A DNA stretch of 27,576 nt from JBBDWK01 sp040902885. GTDB taxonomy: Bacteria > Acidobacteriota > Terriglobia > Bryobacterales > Bryobacteraceae. The position numbers were made by a program, and so were the translations under genes. Positions 1 to 9,400 of the stretch are shown here, piece after piece (positions within the stretch are counted from its first letter, which is position 1; every line of letters starts with the position of its first letter). The notes beneath the pieces are model-generated. The model ran no database searches. It saw only the letters and a program-made list of their open reading frames with translations, and was not told the DNA's origin. The stretch covers positions 1 through 27,576 of the forward strand of contig JBBDWK010000053.1 of NCBI GenBank assembly GCA_040902885.1, read 5' to 3'.

Positions 1-858
1 CGCGGTGGGCGCGGTCTCCAGCTTGCCGACGTGCGGCGCGAGCCAGCGGTAGTCGGGAAGCTTGGCCAGCATGCGGAAGTAGCGGCGGGTGGTGGTGTTC
101 ATCCGCACGGGCTGATCGGCTTCGGCGAGGCGCGCGATGGCGCGCGCCAAACGTACCACCGCATTATCGGGGCGGGGCAGGGAACCGTGACCCGCGGTGC
201 CGCGCGCGGTGAGGGTGATGCGGCTGGGAATCTTCTCGCTCGTCTGGACGTGGAAGAGGCGCTGGCCTGCCGCTGCATCGAAGGCGAAGCCGCCCTCGTT
301 GAGGCCGAAATCGGCGTCGATCTTTTGAAAGGCGTTGGCAATCATCCATTGGATGCCCGTGGAGCCGGTCTCTTCGTCGGACTCGGCGAGCAGGATGATG
401 TCGCGGCGGAGCGGCATGCCTTGCCGTTTCAACTCCACCAGCACGGAAAGCTCCGCGGCGATGTAGCACTTGTCGTCCTGCGCGCCGCGGCCGTAGATGA
501 AGCCGTCACGCTCTTCGGCGGAGAAGGGATCCACGGTCCATTGCGAGCGGTCCGCCGGAACCACGTCGCTATGGGCCATCAGCAGCAAAGGGCGCTGCGA
601 GCCGTCGCCCTTCAGGCGGGCCACGAAGTTCAGGCGCGACGTATCGCCGCCCATCAGCTCGCTGGGAATGCCCTCGCGGTCGCACACCGATTTCAGGTAC
701 TGCGCGACAGGTGTTTCGTTGCCGGGCGGGTTGATGCTTTGAATCCGGATGAGGTCGATCAGATAGCGGCGCGCCCGGCCTTCGAGCGAATCGTCTTGTG
801 CCAGCAGGCCGGGCGCGGCCAGAAAACAAACCAGGGTAAATGAAACGACAGAGCGCAC
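1..858 (-). CDS. Exported M20-family metallopeptidase (partial, C-terminus beyond window)
   Basis: The visible 286 residues are the N-terminal part of a zinc peptidase of family M20 (ArgE/DapE/carboxypeptidase G2-like), which cleaves C-terminal residues, dipeptides or N-acyl amino acids. The metal site is clear: MAHSDVVP (H96, D98), GRGAQDDK (bridging D128) and ESDEETGS (catalytic E162, metal ligand E163), followed by NEGG near 187 and the lid-domain TAGHGS (H224). The proposed GTG start at 856-858 gives a good signal peptide (hydrophobic residues 5-18, ending APGLLA before QDD), so the enzyme should work in the periplasm or outside. The start lies 7 nt after the clpC stop, suggesting co-transcription or translational coupling, although no strong Shine-Dalgarno is visible. 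The frame is open to base 1, so the dimerisation lid and last metal ligand are missing. The substrate cannot be told from sequence. Confidence 0.9.
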   Translation of the reverse strand, partial: MRSVVSFTLVCFLAAPGLLAQDDSLEGRARRYLIDLIRIQSINPPGNETPVAQYLKSVCDREGIPSELMGGDTSRLNFVARLKGDGSQRPLLLMAHSDVVPADRSQWTVDPFSAEERDGFIYGRGAQDDKCYIAAELSVLVELKRQGMPLRRDIILLAESDEETGSTGIQWMIANAFQKIDADFGLNEGGFAFDAAAGQRLFHVQTSEKIPSRITLTARGTAGHGSLPRPDNAVVRLARAIARLAEADQPVRMNTTTRRYFRMLAKLPDYRWLAPHVGKLETAPTA

Positions 859-865
859 TCCCGTA

Positions 866-3337
866 TTAGAACACGTACAAAGGCGTGCCCTGTTGCGGCT
901 CCGTCCCCGCTCCGGCAACTACCGGCTCGCCTTCTTCGAAAATCTGCCGGTAGAAGATGCCGGTGTCGCCGAGGTAGACCTCCAACTCCGCGGGCTTCGG
1001 GAGCAAACCCTGTATGAGCGCTTCGGAGAGCGGGTCTTCGATGTACTTCTGGAGCGCCCGCCGCAACGGCCGGGCGCCATAGGCGCGGTCCGCGCAGGTC
1101 TTCTCCAGGATGTATTTGGACGCGTCCATGGTGAGCCGGATCTTGATCTGCTTGGGCGCCAGGTTCTGGTTGATCTGGGTGACCAGCAGGCCCATGATCT
1201 TGATGAGGTCTTCGTCGCTGAGCGAGGTGAAGAGAATGACCTCGTCCAGGCGGTTCAGGAACTCGGGGTTGAAGGCACGCTTCACTTCGCCGCGAACCTG
1301 CTCCTCGACCTTCGTCGCGATGCCCTCGGTGTGCGGGAGCGCGAAGCCCAGACCGCCCTTCTTCTCGAGGAACCGCGCGCCCAGGTTGGAGGTCATGATG
1401 ATGATGGTGTTCTTGAAGTCCACTGAATTGCCCAGGCCGTCGGTCAAATGGCCGTCTTCGAACACCTGCAACAGAATGTTGTAGACGTCCGGGTGGGCCT
1501 TCTCGATCTCGTCCAGAAGGATGATCGAGTAGGGCGCGCGTTTCACGCGTTCGGTCAACTGGCCGCCCTCTTCGTAACCTACGTAGCCCGGAGGCGAGCC
1601 GATGAGCTTCGAAACCGAGTGCTTCTCCATGAACTCCGACATGTCGAAGCGGATGAGCGACTTCTCGGTGCCGAACAGGAAGCTGGCGAGCGCGCGGGCG
1701 ACTTCCGTCTTGCCGACGCCGGTCGGGCCGAGAAAGAGGAATGAGCCGGCGGGCCGGTTGGACGACTTCAACCCGGCGCGCGAACGCCGGATGGAGCGGG
1801 CCAGCGCGGAGATGGCTTTCTCCTGACTGATGACGCGCTTGTGCAGCTCCTCCTCGATGCGCAGCAGCTTGGCGATCTCCTCTTCCTTAATGGCGGTCAT
1901 GGGCACGCCCGTCCAGCGCGCCACGACGTCCTCGATATCGTCCTTGGTGACGATGCCGGTGGAGGATTCGTCCAGGTTGTACTTCTCGCGCAGCTGGCGC
2001 ATGTTCTCGCGCTCGCGGCGCTCTTCGTCCGAATAAAAGCGCGCCTTCTCGAACTCGTGGTTCGCAATGGCGTTCTCCATGCGGTGCACGATGAATTTGA
2101 TGCGCTTCTGAATGTCAGCCAGGTCGCTGGGCAGAGTGGTCTGCCGCAGCTTGACACGCGCGCCCGCCTCGTCGATCAGGTCGATGGCCTTGTCCGGCAG
2201 GAAGCGGTCTGGAATGTAGCGGCTGGAAGCGTAGACGGCGGACACAATGGACTCGTCGGTGTAGCCGACGGCGTGGAATTTCTCGTAGCGGTCCTTGATG
2301 CCAAACAGGACCTTGACGGCGTCCTCCTCGCTGGGAGGCGGAACCTTCACGGCCTGGAAGCGGCGCTCCAGGGAGCGGTCCTTCTCGATGGACTTGCGGT
2401 ACTCGCCCGGCGTGGTCGCGCCGATGCACTGAATCTCGCCGCGCGAAAGCGCCGGCTTCAGAATGTTGGCGGCATCGAGCGAGCCTTCCGCGGAACCGGC
2501 CCCGACCAGGGTGTGCAGCTCGTCGATGAAGATGACGGCGTTCTGGTTCTCCATCAGCTCCTTCATGATGGTTTTGAGCCGCTCCTCGAACTGGCCGCGA
2601 TACTTGGTGCCGGCCACGATGAGGCTGAGGTCGAGCGCCAGAATGCGCTTGTCGGCGAGGAAGGAAGGCACGTCGCCTTCGGCTATGCGCTGGGCAAGTC
2701 CTTCGACGATGGCCGTCTTGCCGACGCCCGGCTCGCCGATGAGCACCGGGTTGTTCTTGGTGCGCCGGCATAGAATCTGAACCACCCGCTCGAGCTCGTA
2801 ATCGCGGCCGATGAGCGGATCGAGCGAGTTGTCGACCGCGGCTTGCGTCAGATCGCGGCTGAACTCGGCCAGCAGCGAGCTTTCCTTGGGCCGGTTGGAG
2901 ACCTTCTCGGACTGCGAGCGCGCCAGCTCCTCCCGGATGGTTGAGAGGCGCAAGCCCCGCTCGTGCAGGATCTCCGCCGCGAAGCACTTCTCTTCCCGCA
3001 GCAGGCCCAACAGCAGGTGCTCGGTGCCGATGTGCTTGTGACTCAGACGTTCCGCTTCCTCGGCGCCATAGGCGAGCACGCGCTTGCACTCGTGGCTCAA
3101 AGGCAGATCCACCGACGTGGATACTTTCTCCCGGATGGTGGTGTGGCCTTCAATCTGCTTCCGGATGGATTCAATCGCCGAATGGGAGCGCAGGAATCGA
3201 TTCGCGAGCGCCTTGTCCTCGCGCAGCAGACCGAGGAGCAAGTGTTCCGTCTCTATGTAAGGACTGCCAAACTGGCTGGCCTCATAGCGCGCGAAAAAGA
3301 TAACTCGCCGTGCCTTTTCCGTATATCGTTCAAACAT
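866..3337 (-). CDS. clpC: ATP-dependent Clp protease ATP-binding subunit ClpC
   Basis: This 823-residue class I Hsp100/AAA+ unfoldase should feed substrates to ClpP in the cytoplasm. Domains in order: two Clp N repeats (about 5-55 and 80-130, each with an EHLLLGLLRE motif); AAA1 with Walker A GEPGVGKT (201-208) and Walker B VIFIDE (268-273); a short middle domain with a UVR-like segment (about 408-445) that separates ClpC from ClpA and ClpB; AAA2 with Walker A GPTGVGKT (537-544), Walker B IILLDE (605-610) and SPPGYVGY loop (581-588). A GLGF tripeptide-type loop (661-664) is where ClpP docking is expected. Length is normal for ClpC. The MFERYTEKARR start is canonical. The usual Firmicute partners ctsR, mcsA and mcsB are not beside it. 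It starts 41 nt after the ABC ATPase gene on the same strand and is followed closely by the M20 peptidase gene. Confidence 0.97.
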   Translation of the reverse strand: MFERYTEKARRVIFFARYEASQFGSPYIETEHLLLGLLREDKALANRFLRSHSAIESIRKQIEGHTTIREKVSTSVDLPLSHECKRVLAYGAEEAERLSHKHIGTEHLLLGLLREEKCFAAEILHERGLRLSTIREELARSQSEKVSNRPKESSLLAEFSRDLTQAAVDNSLDPLIGRDYELERVVQILCRRTKNNPVLIGEPGVGKTAIVEGLAQRIAEGDVPSFLADKRILALDLSLIVAGTKYRGQFEERLKTIMKELMENQNAVIFIDELHTLVGAGSAEGSLDAANILKPALSRGEIQCIGATTPGEYRKSIEKDRSLERRFQAVKVPPPSEEDAVKVLFGIKDRYEKFHAVGYTDESIVSAVYASSRYIPDRFLPDKAIDLIDEAGARVKLRQTTLPSDLADIQKRIKFIVHRMENAIANHEFEKARFYSDEERRERENMRQLREKYNLDESSTGIVTKDDIEDVVARWTGVPMTAIKEEEIAKLLRIEEELHKRVISQEKAISALARSIRRSRAGLKSSNRPAGSFLFLGPTGVGKTEVARALASFLFGTEKSLIRFDMSEFMEKHSVSKLIGSPPGYVGYEEGGQLTERVKRAPYSIILLDEIEKAHPDVYNILLQVFEDGHLTDGLGNSVDFKNTIIIMTSNLGARFLEKKGGLGFALPHTEGIATKVEEQVRGEVKRAFNPEFLNRLDEVILFTSLSDEDLIKIMGLLVTQINQNLAPKQIKIRLTMDASKYILEKTCADRAYGARPLRRALQKYIEDPLSEALIQGLLPKPAELEVYLGDTGIFYRQIFEEGEPVVAGAGTEPQQGTPLYVF

Positions 3338-3378
3338 AGACCCCCATTTCTACCCTGGACGGGCCGTTAGGCCTGCCC

Positions 3379-4104
3379 TTACCGCGGAGCATCGCCTTGA
3401 GCCGAGTCCGGTTCCCACGGGACCAGGACTCCTCCCTCCATCTTAAGTATACGATCACATCGTCTGGCGAAGGAAAGATTGTGAGTGACGAAGACCGAGG
3501 TTAACTGATGCGAGCGATGCAGACCTTCAAGGAGGGAGAAGATCGCCTCGCCAGTCCTAAAGTCCAGATTTCCGGTCGGTTCGTCCGCGAGCAGGATCAT
3601 GGGACCGGCGACCAGCGCCCGGGCGAGCACAACCCGCTGCTGCTCGCCGCCCGACAATTCGCCCGCCCGATGCCAGGCGCGCTCGCTCAGCCCGACCTCG
3701 TCCAGCCTCGCCAGAGACGCTGGAGCGGCTTTGTTGTAGGGCACCCCGCGAATCAGGAGCGGCATCATCACGTTCTCCTGGGCGGTGAATTCGGGAAGGA
3801 GGTAATGAATTTGCCAAACAAACCCAATGGCCCGGTTGCGGTGATCGGCCAGCTCGGTCTCCGCCAGCCTGGAAATGTCCTGGTCTCCGTAAAAAATCGT
3901 ACCGCTGGTTGGCCGGTCGAGGCCTCCCAGAATGTGCAGAAGCGTGGATTTACCCGCTCCGGATTCGCCGACCAGGGCGAGCCGCTCACCCCGCCTGACC
4001 TCCAGATCGAGGTTCTCGAAGATAACGAGATCGCTCTCCCCGGAGCGGAACTTTTTGGTGAGTTTTTCGGCGCGGAGCACCACATCCGCCGGAGCGGGGC
4101 TCAC
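3379..4104 (-). CDS. ABC transporter ATP-binding protein, LolD/MacB type
   Basis: A 241-residue single ATPase domain of the LolD/MacB/FtsE-like branch, which drives FtsX-type permeases in lipoprotein release, macrolide or peptide export, or envelope mechanotransmission. All nucleotide-site motifs are intact: Walker A GESGAGKS (46-53), Q-loop FVWQ (95-98), signature LSGGEQQR (150-157), Walker B LLADEP (171-176) with the TGNLD D-loop, and switch His in VTHN (H208). Residues 60-120 (GLDRPTSG, ENVMMPLLIRG) are typical of LolD. No FtsX-type permease lies next to it, so its partner is outside this stretch; the ADOP permease at 22570 is a remote possibility only. Start is GTG at 4102-4104; a GAGG lies about 10 nt upstream and an A/T-rich TAAAAT (complement of 4123-4128) could be a -10. 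It probably shares a transcript with clpC. Confidence 0.93.
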   Translation of the reverse strand: MSPAPADVVLRAEKLTKKFRSGESDLVIFENLDLEVRRGERLALVGESGAGKSTLLHILGGLDRPTSGTIFYGDQDISRLAETELADHRNRAIGFVWQIHYLLPEFTAQENVMMPLLIRGVPYNKAAPASLARLDEVGLSERAWHRAGELSGGEQQRVVLARALVAGPMILLADEPTGNLDFRTGEAIFSLLEGLHRSHQLTSVFVTHNLSFARRCDRILKMEGGVLVPWEPDSAQGDAPR

Positions 4105-4191
4105 CGGTTCTGCAACCTCATGATTTTATTATCGACCGTGGTCGCGCAAAGCTACAACAGAGAAGATCGGAAGGAGACGCCACGATGGCGT

Positions 4192-5082
4192 TCAGGCGAC
4201 TCCCGCACGCTTCATGATCGGCTCGGACTGCTGTCGGATACGTCGCGCTACTTCAAAGGGGTCGCCCTTCTGAAGATGGGGATAGAAGAGCTCGACCGAA
4301 AGCGGCCCGCGGTACTTCTTACGATCCAGGATTTGCAGGATTCGCACCAGGGGCAGCACGCCATCGCCCGGGACGTCGCGCGTGCCGTTGTCCAGCAGTT
4401 CTCTGGGAATGTCCGGCACGTCCTGAAAATGCACGTGATGGAGCTCTCCCTCCCGGACGAGATCCAGGTCTTCAAGCCGGCTCAGGCCCGCGCCAAAGTG
4501 GTAGAAGTCGAACATCGGCATGACGTTGGGGTGATTGACCTCACGCGTCACTTTAAGGGCTGTCGGAAGCGTCCCGACCAGCGTGGAGCCGCGCATGAAC
4601 TCCACCATGGCCACAACTTTGTAAGGCTTGAGAATCTCGCCTACCTGCCGGAGGCTGTCCACAGTGCGCGGGTAATCGTCGAGCGTGAACTTGCCGGCGG
4701 TGTTGCAGGGGCAGACCATGCGGTCGACGCCCAAGGCGGCCAGAGTTTCACCGAGCCGCTTGATCTCTTCAAGCGCGGCGCGCTCTGGTTTGGGCTGAAC
4801 CACGCCCCGGCCGCCTCCGCTGGCCACGGCTTTGATGCCCAGGTCGGTGAGCAGGCGGCGGGCGGCCGGCATGCCTTCCTGTTTGACGAACTCGTCCACG
4901 TGCGGCGGAATGACTTCCACGTAGCGGATGCCCGCTTTCGCATAACCTTCGAGCGACCTTCGGTAGCCCGCGGCCGCCGTAGTCGTCTGGTGCATGCAGA
5001 GGTACATTTTGGCGCCGCTCTGCGCCCGCACGGCCGCCGGGAGGGCTGCGCCAAGGAGCAGTTGTCTTCGGTTCAGAGGCAT
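4192..5082 (-). CDS. Exported sugar phosphate isomerase/epimerase-like TIM-barrel protein
   Basis: A 296-residue protein of the xylose-isomerase-like AP-endonuclease 2 TIM-barrel superfamily. The usual metal ligands can be placed: E161 in VEFM, D192 in FDFYHFG, H218 in HHVHFQD and E264 in VELFYP; PGDG (238-241) is also typical. Family members isomerise or epimerise sugars, inositols or hydroxypyruvate-like substrates; the substrate here is unknown. The frame runs open well upstream to 5427, but that part lies inside the divergent TPR gene. The ATG at 5080-5082 is preferred because it gives an export signal, NRRQLLLGAALPAAVRA, resembling a Tat signal with one RR pair (consensus incomplete). 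Exported members of this family are common in Acidobacteria and Planctomycetes. It is the first gene of the minus-strand run and is divergent from the TPR gene 53 nt away. Confidence 0.88.
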   Translation of the reverse strand: MPLNRRQLLLGAALPAAVRAQSGAKMYLCMHQTTTAAAGYRRSLEGYAKAGIRYVEVIPPHVDEFVKQEGMPAARRLLTDLGIKAVASGGGRGVVQPKPERAALEEIKRLGETLAALGVDRMVCPCNTAGKFTLDDYPRTVDSLRQVGEILKPYKVVAMVEFMRGSTLVGTLPTALKVTREVNHPNVMPMFDFYHFGAGLSRLEDLDLVREGELHHVHFQDVPDIPRELLDNGTRDVPGDGVLPLVRILQILDRKKYRGPLSVELFYPHLQKGDPFEVARRIRQQSEPIMKRAGVA

Positions 5083-5123
5083 GTGTCGATAGTGCCACGA
5101 CGCGGGGCCTTGGCGCACGCGCG

Positions 5124-5129
5124 TATAAT
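5124..5129 (+). promoter_or_regulatory. Consensus -10 hexamer of a probable leaderless promoter
   Basis: A perfect TATAAT lies 6 nt before the ATG at 5136, so transcription starting about 7 nt downstream of the hexamer would begin at or next to the start codon. No purine-rich Shine-Dalgarno fits in the six intervening bases. No good -35 is seen at 16-18 nt, so recognition would rest on the -10. Leaderless initiation is inferred, not shown. Confidence 0.5.
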
Positions 5130-5135
5130 TCCCTG

Positions 5136-6287
5136 ATGAACTTCCGCCTGCCGGGACTGCTGTTTCTGGCTTGCGCGATGTGGGCGCAGGGGCCGGCGGA
5201 AGAGCTTGCGCGAGCCATGCAGCTCGCCGGCCAAGGACGGTTCGCGGAGGCGGAGCAGGCGCTGCGGCCTCTCGAACAGGCGCATCCGAAGGAATTCGAG
5301 ATCCGCTACCGGCTCGGCCTGATCCTGCTGCGCCAAGGTAAAACGGGCGAGGCAGCCGAGCGGTTGGAAACAGCCGCTCAGTTGGCCCCCGATTCTCCGC
5401 TGGCGTGGCTCGCGGTCGCGCAGACACGGCTCAAGCTGGGGCGGCGTGAACCGGCGCTCGAAGCGGCCGGCCGCGCGGCAAAGCTGGCCCCGAAAGATCC
5501 GGCTGTCTGGCGTGCCCTGGCCATGTTTTACCGGATGGCGAAGGATCCCGCGAAGGCTGTGGAAGCGTATCAGAAGGCCATTCGCCAGGCTCCCGAGCAA
5601 CCGGAGCCGTACTTCGACCTGGCGGGCCTGTTTCTCGACCATCGCACCCCCGAACCTGCCGTCGCGGTGCTGGAGAGCGCCGTGGCGCGTTTCCCCAAGG
5701 AGTCCGAGTTTTGGAGGCTGCTGGGGCTCGCGCATTATCAAACCGGCAACATCGGAAAGGCGATTGATGCGTTTCTCGCGGTCTCGGATCTCGATCCGGA
5801 TTCCGAGGTGGGCTACGCTTCCCTTGAAACCCTGTTGGCGGAAGCCGGCTCCCGACTTCCGGAGATCGTTACCAGACTGCGGGAGTTCCGGAAGCGGCAG
5901 CCCGCGATTCCGGTGGGACATTTTCTGCTGGCAAAAGCGCTGACGGTGGAGCGCGCCCGGGCGGCGGAAGTGGAGGCTCTCTTGCGCGAGGCGATTCGGA
6001 CGGAGCCGAAGTTCTGGCCCGCGCAATACGAGCTGGGTCAACTGCTCGAAGCGCAGGGCAAGCCCGAGGAAGCGGTGCGGGCGCTGGCCCAGGCAGTGAC
6101 GCTCAACCCGGAGTATGCGCCCGCGCATTACAGCCTCGCGCGGCTCTGTGGGCAACTGGGGGACCGGGCGCGCGCGGTAGAGCACCGCAAAGCGCACCAC
6201 GAACTCCTGAAGCGCCAGCGGGAGGCCGCGGAGCGGGCGCGCGCCGAAAATCCCGCGCTGCCTTACCGGATCGAGGCGGAACGTTGA
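5136..6287 (+). CDS. Exported tetratricopeptide repeat (TPR) protein
   Basis: A 383-residue protein with a signal peptide (hydrophobic residues 4-16, probable cleavage after AMWAQG) followed by about ten TPR-like 34-residue helical hairpins between residues 20 and 365. Clear repeats carry the small-residue and terminal-Pro pattern: 54-87 (YRLGLILLRQGKTGEAAE), 88-121, 122-155 (AMFYRMAKDPAKAVEAYQKA), 156-189, 190-223, 293-326 and 327-360. TPR arrays bind partner proteins; no catalytic domain is present. The end is charged and lysine/arginine rich (QREAAERARA). It is probably periplasmic or membrane-associated. The gene is divergent from the isomerase-like gene and lies 146 nt before the first receptor gene. 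The start follows a TATAAT by 6 nt, suggesting a leaderless mRNA. The partner is unknown. Confidence 0.88.
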   Translation: MNFRLPGLLFLACAMWAQGPAEELARAMQLAGQGRFAEAEQALRPLEQAHPKEFEIRYRLGLILLRQGKTGEAAERLETAAQLAPDSPLAWLAVAQTRLKLGRREPALEAAGRAAKLAPKDPAVWRALAMFYRMAKDPAKAVEAYQKAIRQAPEQPEPYFDLAGLFLDHRTPEPAVAVLESAVARFPKESEFWRLLGLAHYQTGNIGKAIDAFLAVSDLDPDSEVGYASLETLLAEAGSRLPEIVTRLREFRKRQPAIPVGHFLLAKALTVERARAAEVEALLREAIRTEPKFWPAQYELGQLLEAQGKPEEAVRALAQAVTLNPEYAPAHYSLARLCGQLGDRARAVEHRKAHHELLKRQREAAERARAENPALPYRIEAER

Positions 6288-6372
6288 GGCCTACGCTCCA
6301 GATGATGGACTGTCCTCTTTCCCGGCGCTCGTATGTCGGCCTGAGGGGATCGATTCTGCTGCACGGCAGGTG

Positions 6373-6378
6373 TATACT
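6373..6378 (+). promoter_or_regulatory. Possible -10 element upstream of the first Oar-like receptor
   Basis: TATACT matches the -10 consensus at 5 of 6 positions and lies 55 nt before the chosen ATG at 6434, in an otherwise gene-free 146-nt gap. The region at -35 spacing (about 6350-6355, TCGATT) is a poor match, so this is only a candidate. Confidence 0.3.
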
Positions 6379-6433
6379 ACCTACAAAACTGAGGTCGCCT
6401 GTGGATCGCGGCCCAGCAAAAGGGGGCGCTGAA

Positions 6434-9400
6434 ATGTCTAGTCTTACCGTTCGTATCTTAGGCAGCCTGTTCCTCTCTTCCTTATGGCTGCTGGCGCAAA
6501 CTACATCAACTGAAGTTCTGGGCACCGTTTCCGACGCCACTGGCGCGGTCGTGCCGGGAGCGAACGTAACCCTGCTTCGGACTCAGACAGGCGAACGACG
6601 CACCACCGTGTCCGACAACAACGGCAACTATTCATTCCCCCTCATCGAGATTGGCGACTACACCGTCACCATCGAGATGCAGGGATTCAAGTCCCAAACC
6701 AAGACCGGCGTTCACGTCGAGTACCAGCAGAAAGCTCGCGTGAACGTGCAACTCGAGGTCGGTGCGGCGACCGAACGAGTGGAGGTCGTTGCCACAGGCG
6801 TTGAACTCAAAACCGACGACGCCTCCCTCGGTGCGACCATCGACCACAAGCGTGTTGTCGAACTGCCCATCGTGAACCGTAATTTCGCCAGCTTGGTGGT
6901 TCTCACGCCGGGCGTGCAGTTCGGAACGCGGATGGGCTTGAGCCCGCATTCGACCGCGGGATCCTTCTTCCCGGGCGCAACGCAGGTGAGCGCCAACGGC
7001 CAGCGCGATGCCAACCAGCGCGTCACGCTCGACGGAGTGATCGCGAGCGAGCCCCTGGTCAACACCGTCTACTTCAATCCCTCGATCGACGCCATCGAAG
7101 AGGTAAAAGTCCACACCGGCTCCTATTCGGCCGAGTACGGCATGAATAACGGAGCCAACGTGCAAGTGGCGCTGAAGTCCGGTTCGAACGACTTCCACGG
7201 GACTTTTTTCGAATTCCTCCGAAATGACGCGGCCGACGCCAGGGATTATTTCCTGAACTTCCAAGTCCCGGCCGGTTCCCCCCGTCAGCAAAAGAATCGC
7301 CTGCGCCGCAACCAGTTCGGCGCCTGGCTGGCGGGGCCCGTGCTGCTGCCCAAGATCTATAACGGCAAAGACCGCACGTTCTGGAGCTTCAACTATGAAG
7401 GTACCCGTGAAACCCAGGAATCCGTGCAGCAGGCGTTCTGGTTTCCGGAGGCCTTCCGGAACGGCGACTTCTCCGCTCTGCTGACGCCGCTGATCCGCAA
7501 CGGGGTTCCCGTCCGCGCGCCCACCGTCATCTACGATCCGTTGACGGGCGAGCCCTTCCGGGATATGCAGGGGAACATCACCAATATCATCCCGCCCAGC
7601 CGGATCAACAGAAATGCGCAGAACTTCGTTAACACCTATCTGCCGCTTCCGCAATTTACTCCAGACGACGTCGTGGACACGAACGTCATCCGCTCGGTCC
7701 CGAATGTCCTTTATCAGAACCAGTATTTCGCCCGCCTGGACCACCAGTTCAGCGTCAAGGACAGGATCTTTGGGCGGTTCGCCACCCTGCACGGCGACTA
7801 CGCGATCAATAACATCAACCCGAACTTCCCGAGCACGCAACGGATCCAGAACTACAACGTCGCATTTCAGCACCTCCATACGTTCAGTCCGACCACGCTC
7901 AACGAGTTCCGAGTCGGCTTCAACAAGGTCAACAACGACCAGACCAACCGACGCAGCAACACCGATTTCGATCCCGATACACTGGGCGTCGGCCAGTTTC
8001 GCGTCGCCGTTGACAACAACCGCAAGTTCCGGCCCGACGAGACCGGTATTCCGCCAACCGGGATCATCGGTGGCGATGGCGGCGCCCGCTTCGACCTCAA
8101 CGGGATCTATCAGTTCTCCGACAACCTTTCCTTCATCCGGCAGTCGCACAACTTCAAGGCCGGCTTCGAGCTCCTCCGCTATGGACTGGACAGGGCCGCG
8201 GCCAACGTTCCCCTGGGTAACCTGACCTGCTGTCCCGGCGGCTACAACTTAGCCGGGTGGCTCCTGGGCTATCCGGCCACCGCATCGAGTGCCGAGGGCT
8301 TGGTTTGGACCGCACCCCGTCAAAACCGTTGGGGTGCTTATTTCCAGGATGAATGGCGCGCCACTCGCAAACTGACCATCAACATGGGCCTGCGCTGGGA
8401 CTTTTTCCAGGTCCCGCACGACGTCAACAAGAAATGGCGGTCGCTACGGCTCGACATTCTGACGCAGGCCACCGATGGCCGCCAACTCCCCACTGTCGTG
8501 CCGGAGCCGAATACCGACTTCGATTTCTACGGCACCGACAACCGCTATTTCATGCCTCGCGTTGGGATCGCCTACCGCGCCACCGATAAGTGGGTTATCC
8601 GGGCGGGCGGAGGCTGGTTCGCCAATGTCCAACAGATGAACAATATGACCATCCTGGACTTGCAGCCGCCATACTCCGGCACCTTCGGCTTCAACCAGGT
8701 TGACCAGGCCGCTCTCACCATTCCGATCTCGTACGGCGGCAGGGATTCCACGGCTACCACCCGCCGATTCACGCAAACTTCGCCGATTCTCACCCTGGCA
8801 AATCCCTTTCCGGGGCAGGGCACCGCCGCCGCCCGGACCAACGTGCTCGCCTTCACCCCCGACAACAAGGCCAGCAGCGTCGTTCAGTGGAGCCTCGACA
8901 TCCAGCGCGAGCTGCCGTGGTCGACTATCCTGACCGCTGGATACGTTGGCAGCAAGACGAGCCACATCGACAACACGATTTCCAATTTCAATTCCCCGGC
9001 TACACCCTCTACCGACACGGATTTTAATAGCCGCCGTCCATGGCAGGCCTACGTCAGCCGCGGAGAGGGCGATCAGGCGCGCCTGCTCGGCAACATCCGC
9101 TATTTGGACAGCTTCGCCAACGCCAATTATCATGCACTCCAGGTTCAGGTCCAGAAGCGCTATTCGAATGGATTCACGGCAGGTCTTGCATACACCTTCA
9201 GCAAGGCTCTCGGCGAAGGCTACGGCAGGAACGATCCGGCCGGCGGAGTGAATTCCACCTACCAGGACCCGAACGACCGCCGCCAGAATCGCGGCCGCTA
9301 CGGCTTTGATGTCACGCACAATGCTGTACTGAACTACGTTTGGGAAGTGCCCCTCTTCGCGAATTCGAGGGGCCTGCTCTACAGTGTCTTCGGCGGGTGG

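Noticed and set aside
31..843. Long plus-strand open frame opposite the M20 peptidase
   Set aside because: It lies antisense to a gene with intact catalytic motifs and a signal peptide; its product shows no domain and reflects the GC-rich codon pattern.
1841..2773. 310-codon plus-strand open frame inside clpC
   Set aside because: Antisense to a fully conserved AAA+ protein; no recognisable motifs.
3508..5136. 542-codon plus-strand open frame across the ABC ATPase and isomerase-like genes
   Set aside because: It covers two well-supported minus-strand genes and the gap between them, and its product resembles no protein family.
6284..6433. Upstream extension of the first receptor from a TTG
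   Set aside because: It overlaps the TPR gene stop and adds 50 residues with no export signal at the true N-terminus; the ATG at 6434 has a ribosome-binding site and a signal peptide.
6632..8149. 505-codon minus-strand open frame under the first receptor
   Set aside because: Antisense shadow of a receptor gene with a signal peptide, regulatory domain and barrel signature.
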